This document shows, piece after piece, positions 1-10,619 of a stretch of DNA of 40,435 bases. The notes beneath the pieces are model-generated. The model searched no databases, was not told the DNA's origin, and saw only the letters and a list, made by a program, of their open reading frames with translations. This stretch comes from Chara braunii (lineage: Eukaryota; Streptophyta; Charophyceae; Charales; Characeae), in assembly GCA_003427395.1 (NCBI GenBank), contig BFEA01000120.1, positions 1,542,888 to 1,583,322 of the forward strand, read 5' to 3'. Each line of letters starts with the position of its first letter. Within the stretch, counting starts at the first letter, position 1. Position numbers and translations under genes: made by a program.

Positions 1-41
<41 letters not shown>
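1..41. repeat. Poly(A) run at the window start
   Basis: The first 41 bases are all A. This could be a genomic homopolymer, the 3' tail of a retroposed copy lying to the left, or a point where the assembly broke. Nothing in the window separates these. Confidence 0.9.
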
Positions 42-45
<4 letters not shown>

Positions 46-1040
46 TTGAGAAACTAGGCGGCAGATGTTTTCACTCAGTTGTGATGTTTTCACTCAGTTC
101 TGCACACAGCCTGGGAGGTGACCAGATGGGCGGCCCGCCGCTCGGCCATCCCTCTCCTCCTGGTCATCCTTCAGCTTGAGCATGGGAAGAAGAGTAGTGC
201 CAAGCGGCACCTATGATAACCCTCTCGGGTAGAAATCGTTGACCTGGAAGAAGTCCGGCGAGGCCCCGAGCATGAGAAGCCCGTTCCGTCTGCTGATGGG
301 AGAATTTTTCCAAGACAATGGAATGCATGCTCCGAGTGCAATAGCCATCCTGAGGGAGTAGGGGTGGGGCATCTCTGCGGCAAGGAGACCCAGGGATTGG
401 ATGGGGGCCAAGACAGGGGGGAGCTATACTTTCTGAATAGGGAAAGCCTTTCTGTGTAGCGTAACCTGTGATAAGCTCAGACCCGTACCGCGCGGCTTCC
501 CGTATCCCTGAGGAAAAATCCCCCGGAAGCCCTGAGGCACGGATGCGGACAAACAGGGGTTTTTCTTTCTTTTTGCTTTTGTTTTCTTTTTGAAATGGCT
601 TTTTCATTTTTGGTCAACAACTCCCGCGCGGGCGAATAGCGGCCACGGTATGAAAATCAAGAAACGGTTTCGGTGGGGACTTTTTGAATTTTTGCGCACG
701 CGCGCCTAAGCTCCGACTTCTTCGCGCGTCTTGCACCCCCGTTTCTTGCTTTGCATCCCCACGCCATCTTCCCTTCTTGCTGCGCGCATTTCCCCCATGC
801 AGGACTCTTCGTCTTCCCCTCCGCCCAGCTCGATCCTTACTCCGCGAAGTGATTGGCCGCGTAGTTGGGATGCTCGTATCAATGTGGAGAGCGGGAAACC
901 GCGCACCATTTGAACGGACACCCCAATCACGTAGGACCATGCCATCCCGCGGGTCGAACCCTCTAACTCCCCACCTTCCTCCTGTCCTGCTCATCTGCAA
1001 CCTGCGCTGCCCGCCCCTCGCGCTGACAACCCGCTGCCTC
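42..1040. other. Unassigned GC-rich DNA
   Basis: No recognisable gene. A short direct duplication of GATGTTTTCACTCAGTT lies at about 66-100. A minus-strand frame of 147 codons is open across 164-607, but its product (Lys-rich start, then Pro/Gly/Arg-rich) resembles no family I know, and other frames here are also open, as expected from the base composition. I do not call it a gene. Confidence 0.4.
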
Positions 1041-1046
1041 CCGCGC

Positions 1047-1169
1047 TATAAATTCGCGCAACCCTCTCCTCTCTCTCTCTCTTTGATCTCGGCTGCAATG
1101 CTGCGCGAGCTATGCACGAAAGTCCACGGCGCCGAACAGGCTCGACGAGCCCAAGGACGGGCGGAGTGA
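1047..1169 (+). promoter_or_regulatory. Candidate core promoter: TATA, CT-rich tract, short ORF
   Basis: A TATAAATT box at 1047-1054 is followed by a pyrimidine tract (mostly CT repeats, 1064-1084) and an ATG at 1098. This order, with the pyrimidine tract roughly 15-35 bp after TATA, resembles plant core promoters with a Y patch. The ORF from that ATG has only 23 codons and stops at 1169. It may be a first coding exon, a retrotransposon LTR promoter, or chance. The TATA box is flanked by CGCG on both sides. Confidence 0.3.
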
Positions 1170-2755
1170 CGACGTGGGGTGGACCCGCGGTAGTCTCGGG
1201 GCGAAGCAGTCGGAGGGACTGAGCAGTGGTGGGGATTGGATGCCGGCCGCGGCAGGGCCTTGTGGCTATGGTGGTCGGTGGTCTTGGGAGGTTTGAAGGC
1301 TGCGCCTGGGGGCGGCAGTTAATTGAAATTTTTGTGTACAGGAAGGACTCGCTTTTATCTCCATTGCTGCTTCGTCTATGCATGTCGTGTGTGTGAAGCC
1401 CCGAGTGATGGGAGCTGGTTGTGCGCATGAGTGATGTCGAAGGTCTATGGATGATTAAATGTCCTGTCAAGGGTTGTTGATTGCATGCATGTATGTGTGT
1501 ATGTACTTGTCCGGGCGGGGACGGGGGAACTGAACTGGGGGACCGTCTGCTTAGGAGTACGAGTGCATTGATCCTGTTGTTCCTCTCCCCTCCGCGGCCT
1601 TTCCTGCGCGCACGCGCAGTCTCGGCGTAACTCACTCTCTCTCGATCGCCTTCCTTTTTGAACTGATAGTCATCGCTTTTGAACTTCTCGTCCCTGTCCC
1701 GGTGACGTCAACCGCCTGCGTCCATGCGGACGGTCGATGCCCCCGCAAGGGGAGAGAGCTTACATTTCGTCATCTTCCCCCAACGCACCCACTTTTGAGA
1801 GAGAAGAGTTGCGTCGAGTGTTGTATGGAGTCGGTGTTGGTTCGGATGACCGGGAGCGCGGGATCTTGCCCGTGTTCATCGCGTACCTCCGATCGTCTCA
1901 TCTCGCTACCCACCTTCCCAATCACAGATGACAATAGCGTCTACTGCGATGCGGACGTACGGCGCGCGCTGAGGCGGACGGAGCAAGTGTGTTGGCAAGA
2001 CCCGCCTCAGGCTTGTGATATAAGGGGGAACGGGTTTGTCTTGATTGATCGTTTTGATTCCCCGACTCTAATATTGCCCTATACGGGATTAACTGTGTTG
2101 CCCTGGTCGGCCGCTCACGCCGCGTGGCGACCGCGGTTTGATTGTCACTGGTGTCGCCAGGGGGACTCGTGTTCTTGGCGACGCTTGGTCCTGGGTTACG
2201 AGGGAGCGACACGTTTCCCCGAGCTCTCCCGTAATGCGGGGGCGCTGCCGCGCAATTTCGAATTCGGATGCCGGCGAGTCCTCCCGCCGCTTCACCCTCT
2301 CAGAAACTTCTGCGCGGACTGTACGAGTCCGTCGCCGAGGCTTGAAGGCCTCGAACCAACCACTTCTACAACAAAAACCCGACGGTTCGGTCACTTCACG
2401 TGGTCGATGACGAGGCCTGAAGGCTTCGAACCCACTACCTATCCCTCAAACCCATGACGGTCGGAGTTTCTGTCTTCTGCCGCCATGGCCCTCTCCTCTG
2501 GATGCCCTTTCCCGTCCCGATGCACGACGGTAGTTCATTTTTGCGGAAACCCTTCTGATTTTATCGCTCCGAAGTGATCCGACCCCCACGGGACTTCGTG
2601 ACGATAGTTCGACTCCGGGGTAACCTCTGGCACGAAACGAGAGCCTCCCGTTCCGTCCGGGAGACTTAACCCCTACGGCCAAAAATCCTCAGCCACGCCC
2701 CTCCTAGAACTCTGATCGGTGACCCAGTACGGGAAGCTGAGAGGGGGCGTGAGGT
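1170..2755 (+). other. Probable 5' LTR zone of retrotransposon A, boundaries not resolved
   Basis: This stretch leads into the primer binding site at 2756, so its right part should be the 5' LTR of element A. No 3' LTR copy is present for comparison, so the left boundary cannot be set. A TATAAG motif at 2019-2024 is a possible LTR promoter. Two related short segments at about 2338-2357 and 2411-2432 share GAGGC-YTGAAG-GCYTC followed by GAACC. Each can fold into a 5-bp hairpin, the second with one G-U pair. Several frames stay open for 60-250 codons, but none resembles a known protein. Confidence 0.35.
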
Positions 2756-2767
2756 TGGTATCAGAGC
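2756..2767 (+). other. Primer binding site (initiator tRNA-Met type) of element A
   Basis: The sequence TGGTATCAGAGC is the standard plant LTR-retrotransposon primer binding site complementary to the 3' end of initiator tRNA-Met. It sits about 100 bp upstream of the gag frame, which is the expected place. It fixes the orientation of the element (+) and places the end of the 5' LTR just to its left, although no clean CA end is visible there. Confidence 0.85.
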
Positions 2768-2857
2768 TGATTTGTTTCGGCTCCGAGGTTTTCCTAGGTT
2801 AAGTACCCAGTTTAAGAGTTTTTCCTTTTTGATCTTTTTAGTAGATTTTTCACATTT

Positions 2858-4047
2858 TTGAGTAGGCTGGCTCCCTGTCGACGGCGGCCCGCGAATAACA
2901 ATCAGAACCGAGGGAGAGGCCGGGCTCGAGGTCCGCCTCCCGCGATGGTTGAACCCGGAATTGGGGGTGGAAACGACGACGATAACCACGCGGGGATGGC
3001 CAATCATCCCCTGTATTTTGTACCTCCTCCCTCTGAGGTTCCCATTTTTTCCGAAGATGATACCGACCCTCGCACCTGGCTAGCTGCCTTGAAAGCCCAG
3101 GGCTGGTCAGAACAGTTGCTCCGATAACGAATTCCCGGAAGGTTAGCCGGAACCGCTTTTGAGTGGTATGGACAGAACCCTTTCACTAATTGGTTAGCCT
3201 TCCAGAGGAAATTTCTCGACAGATTTGATCACATCGCACCAGGTCAATGCCTCCGTCTAATAAAGGAATATACGCAGCAGCCTCAGGAGACCTTGGCTAG
3301 ATATGCTGAACGCTTTATGTACCTAGCCGAACGCTCCGGGGTGGAAGAGAAAATGGTACGGACTGATTTCGTCAAAGGATTGTCAGATTCTCGCCTGCGG
3401 AAAAGATCCGCAAGAAATGCAACCCAATAGAACATACCGTGACGGAGCTAATTCAGTACGCAATTAAGTACGGGAAAGAAAATTACGATGTGGGCCTGGA
3501 CTTAGAATCCGACGAAGACGACCCTTCGGGTGTTAGACGCAATAGCTACTCCGCTACGACTTGAATGTTCGAAGATCGCTTCGGGTTGGGTCCGACAAAA
3601 AAAGGCTCGGATCGGAAAGCTTCTTCCTCTGCTTCGACCTCCTATCGCTCTAATCAAGCACAAGGAGGCCGGGGCGAGGAAGAAGTGTCCATGAAAGAGG
3701 TCGCGGCCCAATAAGTTACGGTAGTGGCCCCGTTGACGGAGTTTGTTCAGGGCCTGCAGCGGCAATGCATAGTCGCCGCACAACGGCAACAAGCGGCTAT
3801 GGCCGCCGGGGCCCCTATGATAAGACCGGTCGTGGCCGGGGCTGTCCCGCCCCTATGCTGTTATAACTGTAATCAGCCAGGCCACCTTGCGAAAGATTCT
3901 CCGAAACCTCAAACTCAGGGTGGGCCCGCTGGGCCCACCGGACCTTCCCAAATCCCGCTGGCTGCTCCAACCGTTGCAGGACAGGGGAGGGTAGCCACAG
4001 TAATGGACACAGGAACGACGGAGATGGTGACCCCTGCGGCCACTTAG
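2858..4047 (+). pseudogene. gag: gag (capsid and nucleocapsid) of element A, broken
   Basis: Gag forms the virus-like particle and binds the element RNA. The frame opening at 2858 encodes a Pro/Arg/Gly-rich start and then a retrotransposon gag domain (around DPRTWLAALKAQGW, AFEWYGQNP, FQRKFLDRFDH). It is interrupted by TAA at 3125-3127. Near 3398 the frame moves from 2 to 1, most simply by loss of one base, and the gag reading resumes (KCNPIEHTVTELIQYAIKYG). Further stops follow. A zinc knuckle lies at 3859-3900 with Cys, Cys and His in place (C-X2-C-X4-H), but the last Cys position is Ser (TCT), so the knuckle is probably non-functional. Family assignment is secure; exact mature ends are not. 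Confidence 0.85.
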
Positions 4048-4065
4048 ATAGGACCCGATGAGTAT

Positions 4066-5025
4066 ATGGTGGCAACGATGTTCGAACCCGGGACCATCAG
4101 AGTGATACGTCATGTCCAACGGATTACCGAGGAAAGCGACCTCGGGCCGTGGCGACCAGGGTTCGAAGATCTTGCGGCACCTGGTCCTGAATACAAGGAT
4201 GGCCATATCGACGTATTGGATGCCTTAAAGACTCTGGATCTACGGATCCCCGTCCCTATTCCCTATCTGCTAACCATTTCCAAAGCGGCTAACGAAAAGT
4301 TGATCGAACGATGCCTCAAAAACAGGCGCCGATTCGAGGAAAGTCGAAAGGGCAAAAAGTCGGTCCTACGAGACCCACCCACAAACAAGGAGTCACAGCC
4401 CTCGACCTCAAAGGTGCACGAAGCCAACCGGATAGGAATGATCCAGACCGTAGATTCCGCCTCGAAAAGATCTGAGGTATTCCTCTGGGCCTATCCTATA
4501 ACCTGGAAAAGCGTTGAGTGTGACTGCGAGGTTTGGGGAAACCCCTCGGCCGCCATCCTAGACTCGGGATCGTCAGCAGTCGCCATTTCTTGAAGATTGA
4601 CGAAACGATTGGGAAGGGAAGAACAGGTTCAGCTAGACAGCATTCATTGTAAAGGGTGGATAACGAACGTGCCTATATGGGTGGGGCGGGTGCATTGTTT
4701 ATGCGACGCAATCGTGCTGGATGTACAAGCGTATGATGTTCTGCTAGGCATTCCATGGCAGGCGGCGGTTGGAGCGCGAATGCACTTTGACAGCTGTAAG
4801 GTGGTGCTCACATCGGCCCACCCCAAACCACAAATGATACCAATGAGATTGGCGGTGCGTATGCGTACCCAGCCGGCGCCTCGAATCACCACGAAAGCCC
4901 ACCAAATCAACATGATCCAACCCCTGTCGCTAGGCGAAAATGAAACCTCGTCGGGAACTGACGAGACTGACGTTCCCGACCGATATCCGGTCCGGGTTCA
5001 GGATCGGTGGCGCCATTCCTGGTGA
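4066..5025 (+). pseudogene. Aspartic protease region of element A, broken
   Basis: This is the protease part of the gag-pol polyprotein, which cuts gag and pol into mature proteins. The catalytic signature AILDSGSSAVA places Asp-Ser-Gly at 4561-4569, and a downstream hydrophobic strand followed by LLGIPW (about 4741-4758) matches the second half of retropepsins. The frame is the same as the 3' part of gag. A TGA at 4591-4593 breaks it just after the catalytic motif, and it ends at 5025, after which the coding signal moves frame. Upstream of the catalytic site (4066-4540) is a poorly conserved linker. Known from the family: one such domain forms half of a homodimeric enzyme. Confidence 0.8.
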
Positions 5026-5199
5026 CGAGAACCCCAGGAGAGTTCGGAGCGAGTCCAATTGGTCGCACGCGTTCTCCTCCGTGGTGCAGGGGGAACCCCT
5101 GCTAAGGGTGTTCCGAATAGCTGACCTTTCGGAACCCCCTGCGTCCTTATATCTCAGGACGGACCCCCTACCTGAAAGATTTACCAAGCTTAGGGGGCT

Positions 5200-7026
5200 G
5201 TGCGATTTATCTTTTCGACCTCACGGCCCCGACTCACGAATGAAAAAGCCGCGATACTTTTGAAAGAGGGGGTGTCATTTCAACCCCGAACCAGGGAATA
5301 TCGGTGGGGACCGAGGGAACTGACGCAGGCCTTTTCGGTAGAACCCTCGACCGAACCCGAACTGGACAGTGACAGTGACATGGAAAGCGAGTCGATGAGT
5401 CCGGCGGACAGTCAACTTATTGCGACTGTCCTTTCGGCGAAAACGGACAACTCTTTGTTTGGGGCCTCGCCCGATGCCAGCGCGGCGGTCCCCACGGTTA
5501 CGACGACGGTCTCCCTTCCTGGGGGAACCGTAGAAGTTCAGTTACCAGCCCGTGTTCCGGATGAATACAGACGCCTCCTCCNGGCGGTTATACGGGCCTA
5601 TCCTGAGGCCGTCAGTATTCAGGACCACGACATAGGGCTAACCCCTTTGATACAGCACGCGATTGATACCGGGGATCACGCCCCAATACATTGCCGACCG
5701 TACCGATATTCCCTTAAGGAAAGACAACTGATGTTGGAAAGGGTACGGGAATTCGAGCGGTTGGGGTGGGTCGAACCATCGCTGGGACCGTGGTCTTTTC
5801 CCGTGGTCCTCGTGCCAAAACGAAATGGTTCGGTCCGGGTATGTATCGACTACCGAAAATTGAACGCTATCACTACCAAAGACGTGTATCCCTTGCCGCG
5901 AATCGACGATTTATTAGATGCTATCGGGTCTGCTCGAGTCTTTTCGAAGTTCGATATCCGACACGGTTTTCACCATGTCGCAGTCCGACTGGAAGACCGA
6001 CCCAAAACCGCTTTTGTCCTATTTGAGGGCACGTGGCAATGGGTCCGGTGTCCCATGGGAATTTGTAACGCCCCTGCAACGTTTCAGCGGGCCATGAATA
6101 TGGCCTTCGCTGAGTTCGTTAACAAAACCTGACTAACCCAACCCCTGATCGATTTCTGCGTGATTGTGTACATGGATGATATTTTGGTCTTTTAAAAAAC
6201 ACACGAGTACCACGTGGAACACATTGAGTGGGTTTTGCATGCACTAAAAGGTGCGGGGTTCAATGTGGTCTTGGAGAAAAGCGAGTTCTTCTTGTCGCAG
6301 ATCTCATTCTTGGGGTACATCGTCACGGTCGATGGACTAAAACCGGATCCGAGGAAGGTGGCAGCAGTTCAAGAAGCCCCGGCGCCGGTCACACTCACCC
6401 AGGTTCGGGCTTTTCTAGGGCTGGCATCCTATTACCGACGCTTCATCAAGGGGTTCGCCAGTGTAGCGAAGCCCCTAACGAACCTGCTGAAGAAAGAGGA
6501 GCAGCTGATTTGGACGTCGGAATGTGAAGCGGCGTTTCAAGCGTTGAAGGAGGCTCTGACATCTGCTCCTGTGTTGGCGCGTTCCGACCCGACAAGACCG
6601 TTCGCACTGTATACCGACTGGCAGCCGCAGGCGATATCAGCGGTGCTGACTCATGACGGGGCGGACCAAAGAGAACATGTCATTGAGTATGCGTCCAAGA
6701 CGCTGAGCCAGGCGCAGGCTAATTACGAAGCGTGCAAAGGCGAATGTCTGGCGGTGGTGTGGGGGATTCAGCATTTCCGACCGTATCTTTACGGCCAGAA
6801 ATTCGTGCTGGTAACGGATCATCAGCCATTGTTGTCCCTACGCAACAACACGGACTACACGGGGACGCTCGGAAGGTGGGCGGTGTGTCTGCAGGACTAT
6901 GACTTCGACATCCGCCACCGTGCCACACGGCAGCATGGCAACGCCGATGGATTGACGCGCCTCCTGCCGCCCAACAAGTGTCCGCCGTGCACCGTATTCG
7001 CATCACAAATCTTGTGGTGGTTGTAA
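5200..7026 (+). pseudogene. Reverse transcriptase and RNase H of element A, broken
   Basis: This region would copy element RNA into DNA. The frame is constant from 5200 to 7026 but interrupted by TGA at 6130 and TAA at 6193. Reverse transcriptase motifs in order are VPKRNGSVRVCIDYRKLNAI, the FSKFD block with its catalytic Asp at 5953, GTWQWVRCPMGICNAPATFQ, and YMDD at 6169-6180, so the catalytic aspartates survive. After the thumb (FLGLASYYRRFIKGFASVAK) comes an RNase H domain with FALYTD, KGECLAV and VTDHQPL, preserving the Asp-Glu-Asp set. A single ambiguous base (N) is at 5582. Translation ends at 7026 without an integrase. Ty3/gypsy membership follows from RT being directly followed by this RNase H type. 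Confidence 0.92.
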
Positions 7027-7204
7027 TCGACACAGAGGATGTTCCCCCACTTCCAACACCTGTGCGCCTTCCATGTCCACGACAGTGTGGCGGATATATC
7101 TGTTGTACAATGACTGAGCGGAAACCTAGTGGATAAAACACGAGGGCCTCAAACCTCATTAAGAACATTCGACGTCCACGACCGTCTGGCGGATATATCC
7201 GCTA

Positions 7205-7800
7205 TATAGTAAGAGATGTTTCGATGCACAACAAGAGATGGCTCATTACGCACAACGAAAGGGGTTCGATGCGCAATAATAGGGGTCAACAAGAGGGGTT
7301 CGATAACACAACAAAAGAGGTTTCGATGTACAACGAGATAGATGTCATTATGCACAACAAAAAGGGGTTCGATGCACAACAAGAGGGGGTTGATGATTTT
7401 AATGCACAAGCAGAGGGGTTTGATGCATGACGAGATGGTGTTTGTCTGCACTAGCAGAGGGGTTTCTATGGAAAGCAAGAGGTGTTTCAATGCACACCAA
7501 TAGATAGCTCATTACGTGCAACTTAAGGAGTTCGATACGCAACAAAAGGGGTTCGATAAACAACAAGAGGTCGGTGCACAACAAGAAAGGTTTCGCCGCA
7601 AAGCAAGAAAGATTATATTATGCATAACAAAAGGGGTTTGATGCACAACAGGACGGGTTCGGTGCACAACAAGAGGGGTTTGATGCGCAGCAAGAGAGGT
7701 TTCGATGCACAGTACGAATGTTTCGATCTTCTATGGGATGGGGTCCAAAAGGTCTGCGCATGACAAGATGAGATTTGATGAAAAGACAGCACTGGGTCAA
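7205..7800 (+). repeat. Degenerate tandem repeat, unit about 21 bp
   Basis: The segment is built from variants of a unit close to GGGGTTCGATGCACAACAAG, about 20-22 bp, with irregular spacing and heavy divergence. Read in one plus frame it gives a repetitive Gly-Phe-Asp-Ala-Gln-Gln-Glu peptide, which explains the apparent short ORFs here; I do not consider it coding. A short stretch of the same unit in the opposite orientation lies at 10102-10160. Confidence 0.8.
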
Positions 7801-7828
7801 AACAACAGGGAGTCGCGTGATGCTGACG

Positions 7829-9050
7829 TCAGCATACCTTAGTGCTGATCGAATGGCTGGCTCCCTCGTTCAATGACAATCTCCGCGGATGTCGAATCTC
7901 AACAGCGCAGAGCAGCTCGCCCGAGAATCCACGTGGAGACGATTGGAGGCCTCGAACAGGATTGCAATCGTCGTGATGACGGAGGACGGCGGAGCATGAA
8001 AATGGAAGAGCTAGTCGATGAAAATGGCCATCAAGGATGATGACATTCCGGAAAGATGGTGTGCAAGGGAGATGGCGGTTTAGGAAGATGAAGGCGACCG
8101 CATGAACGACGATCAGAACATAGGCAGCGAGGCGTAAAATGAGATGAGGAGGACCAACGAAATGGAGGAGCGAGTAAAAGCAGATAAGGAGGATCACAAT
8201 CAACGGAAATGGCTGTTCGGGAAGACAGCGTGCCTTGAGGACGAAGGTGATTAGAACGAAGATGGCGGGAGCAACGACGAAGAAATCGCCTGAAGCGCTT
8301 GGACAAAGATGGCTGGAAGGATGCCCGTGGTACACAAAGTAAATGGCAATCGTGACAGAGATTGCGATCGAGCAGTGGATGGCAATGGGACAGATGCCGG
8401 GACGTCGATAAGTAGACAGATGACGATCGGGACAGGTGGAGAATGGCGATGGGACAGTAGATGGCGATGGGACAGATGTCGGGACGTCGATATCTAGACA
8501 GATGGCAATCGGGACATGTGGCGATCGTGAAGTAGATGGCGATGGGACAGATGCGAGAGATATGAACAGGAGAAGAAGGCGGTGCGAACAAAGATGACAC
8601 GACGTGCAGGAATGGGAGCAGAGCAAAGATGGTGGCAACGCGAGACAATGGAGAAGCGTTGTGAAGAAGTGGCCGGTACGTAGATGGAGGCGGAACGAAC
8701 GCAAATAGCTGGTGGGATGGAGAAGCACTTTGGAAAAGGTGGAACGAACGAAGATGGCGGCAGTGCGAGAAAAGACACGTGGCTGGTACGGAGATGGAGG
8801 CGGTCGGGAAAGAGATGGCGGAGCTTGGAGACGAAGGCGATCGGGACGTGGCTGGTAGTGTACAAAGACGAAGGAAGTAGGGACAGAGATGGCCGAAGAG
8901 CAAAGATGGCGCGAGAGACAGGAAGGGGAGAAGAAAGCGGTGGGGACAAAAATGACGCGAGGACACGAACGGGAGAAGAACGCGGCAACAACGACGATGG
9001 CGGGCGGGATGGATAACCGTGATGAAGGAGCGCGAGAGGAGAAGCCCGGC
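7829..9050. repeat. Purine-skewed degenerate repeat block
   Basis: The plus strand is strongly enriched in A and G and made of loosely repeated pieces such as GATGGCGATGGGACAGATG. Two better-matched units at about 8389 and 8470 (GGGACAGATG-Y-CGGGACGTCGATA) are about 81 bp apart. The strand asymmetry removes stop codons from the minus strand, so three overlapping minus frames stay open for 200-438 codons. Their products are Ser/Pro/His/Leu-rich low-complexity strings without domains, so I treat them as by-products. Confidence 0.7.
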
Positions 9051-9667
9051 ATGGTACCCGCGTCAACAAAATCAGCCGACCTGCGCTCCAAGAACTCATA
9101 TGCCGCCACGAGCAGGCGGGAACTCTTCAAAATTTCGGGCGCCAATGTGAAATTTTTCGAAACGACGAAGGCCCGTGAGTTTTTCAGAGGGGTGGGCCCG
9201 CCTCAGCCCCTGCGTGCCTCGGCCTTCGAACAGTTTCCAAAATCCCACGGCGGTCGATGAGAATCGGTTCATCGGACGGCCAAGACTCGTCGACGCAAAT
9301 TGTCCGATCCCGCTTCAATTGAGTTGGTCGTCGACGAGCAAATGGTCCTCCAAAAGACATCGCACTGCAAATTTTCGTTCATCGCACGGCTGTCATTGAC
9401 CATCTGCTCATCCGACGGTCAGGAATCGTCGATGCACATGTGGTCATTTCCGCCTGGGACACGTCACTCTCACATGGTCAGTCCGCACGTCGTCATTCTA
9501 CAATTGCAATCTTGGACGCGGCATACTCGGTCGTCGCCGGCGACAGCTCCGACATCGCCACGCCAACTTGAAGGTGAGAAGTCGCCCTGCTTCCTCCGCC
9601 AACGGCCATGCTTTCGTCCAAGTGGGACCGGTCGTCTACGATGCTACTCGTGGACAGTCTTGTATGT
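9051..9667. other. Unassigned
   Basis: No gene or strong repeat seen. The words TCATCGGACGG and TCATCGCACGG/TCATCCGACGG recur at about 9269, 9379 and 9408, spaced about 110 and 30 bp, suggesting an old short-unit repeat. Confidence 0.4.
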
Positions 9668-9960
9668 TCGTCGCGCTTGCAAGAGACATTGCATGGAGCG
9701 CAATGAGTGACGGCATCTAGAGAGCCGTTGACGTCAACTTCCCAGTTTCACTCCGAACCGCTCAGATGATGACCTAGTTGTCCCCCGCTTTAGTTTCGAC
9801 GGGCGAACCAAACAGACGCCGACGAAGCGAAGCTTCAGATGTCGGAGAGTGAAACTGAAGGTGTCCGCAGTGAAGTTGGGTCGTTGACGTCAACGACTCT
9901 CTGAATGACGTCACTCATCGCGTTTCAATGCAATGCCACTTCTTGCACGCCATATTCCCT
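9668..9960. repeat. Foldback (large imperfect inverted repeat)
   Basis: The left arm (about 9675-9762) and right arm (about 9847-9950) are reverse complements with scattered differences. Shared blocks, read on the left arm, are GCAAGA, CATTGCAT, ATGAGTGACG, AGAGAG-C/T-CGTTGACGTCAAC and CAGTTTCACTC. The spacer is about 85 bp. Each arm contains the palindrome GTTGACGTCAAC (9728-9739 and 9890-9901). The structure could be a foldback transposon or the centre of a larger inverted duplication: the 21-bp repeat at 7205-7800 also appears inverted at 10102-10160 on the other side. Confidence 0.7.
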
Positions 9961-10101
9961 TGAACAAAAGCCCCGAACCATCCTTCCCCGTCCTTGATGA
10001 CAGGCTCGTTCTTGCCAAGGAGTAGCACTGCAGCAGCCAACCCCCATGGACAGCTGCAACCCGCAATACATCAACTTCCTAGACCTGTTCCGCCACGTCA
10101 A

Positions 10102-10160
10102 CCCGCATCGAACCCCTCTTGTTGTGCATCGAACCCCTCATCAGATCTCGAACCCCTCAT
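10102..10160 (-). repeat. Inverted fragment of the 21-bp repeat
   Basis: The sequence around CATCGAACCCCTCTTGTTGT and two further CGAACCCCTCATCAG units are the reverse complement of the repeat filling 7205-7800. Together with the foldback at 9668-9960 this makes the 7.2-10.2 kb segment look like a decayed inverted arrangement. Confidence 0.65.
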
Positions 10161-10619
10161 CAGAACCAAACCGGCAAAAGGTCTGCAGAACCCTCGCTGG
10201 AGAGCAAACACCGTGCATCGTTAGTGACAACAATTCGATCGTTCTTGCCGACGACCTACAGCCATTCAGCACCTCCCTAGACATGGACCAATCGAACACC
10301 ACCTCCCTAAACTGGTCGTCAGCTTGGACTGCATCCTCGTACCATATCGAACACCATTATCGTTCCAGAGAATCCCCTAAAGCGTCTGTACTCGAGGACC
10401 TGCCGAATGCGTGGTCGTGCAGCGGATAAATCCGCCATTCCCGTGGCCATGAACTGTGGCGTTCCCTTGCGAGTGAAGTGTTGTGCACGTCATGCTGTGC
10501 CAGCCTGTGCGCGTTTCCTCGCTGGTCAAGTGCTAGTCATGTTGTGCACGTTCCTTCGGCAATCACCTGCGGGGCACCAGAAACTAAAGATTGCACGGTC
10601 GAGTTTACGTATGCCTTAT

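Larger units (their letters stand above)
2756..7026 (+). mobile_element. Ty3/gypsy LTR retrotransposon A, decayed and 3'-truncated
   Basis: The order PBS, gag, zinc knuckle, aspartic protease, reverse transcriptase, RNase H on the plus strand defines a Ty3/gypsy element. Integrase, polypurine tract and 3' LTR are absent. Recognisable pol ends at about 6990-7026, and unrelated repeat DNA follows. The reading frame is interrupted by many stops and at least two frameshifts, so this copy cannot be autonomous. The loss of everything after RNase H suggests a deletion or the insertion of the repeat block that begins near 7030. Confidence 0.9.

Noticed and set aside
164-607. Minus-strand frame of 147 codons
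   Set aside because: No recognisable family and several overlapping frames; kept only as a note under the unassigned region.
684-1169. Plus-strand frame of 161 codons
   Set aside because: GC-rich Arg/Pro/Leu/Ser composition typical of chance frames; only its last 23 codons follow the promoter candidate.
1702-2457. Plus-strand frame of 251 codons
   Set aside because: It lies in the probable LTR zone, overlaps other open frames on both strands, and shows no recognisable motif.
7224-7430. Repetitive protein with Gly-Phe-Asp-Ala-Gln-Gln-Glu units
   Set aside because: The peptide is a direct result of the 21-bp repeat; spacing changes break the frame quickly and no start or longer gene surrounds it.
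8260-8760. AAGATGGCGGC words as inverted relatives of the 28-bp satellite
   Set aside because: The shared word is short and both regions are low-complexity; I could not extend the match beyond about 10 bases.
7829-9145. Minus-strand frame of 438 codons, the longest gap-free frame in the window
   Set aside because: It lies on the purine-skewed repeat block; two further minus frames overlap it and are also long and open. The product is low-complexity Ser/Pro/Leu/His without a domain.
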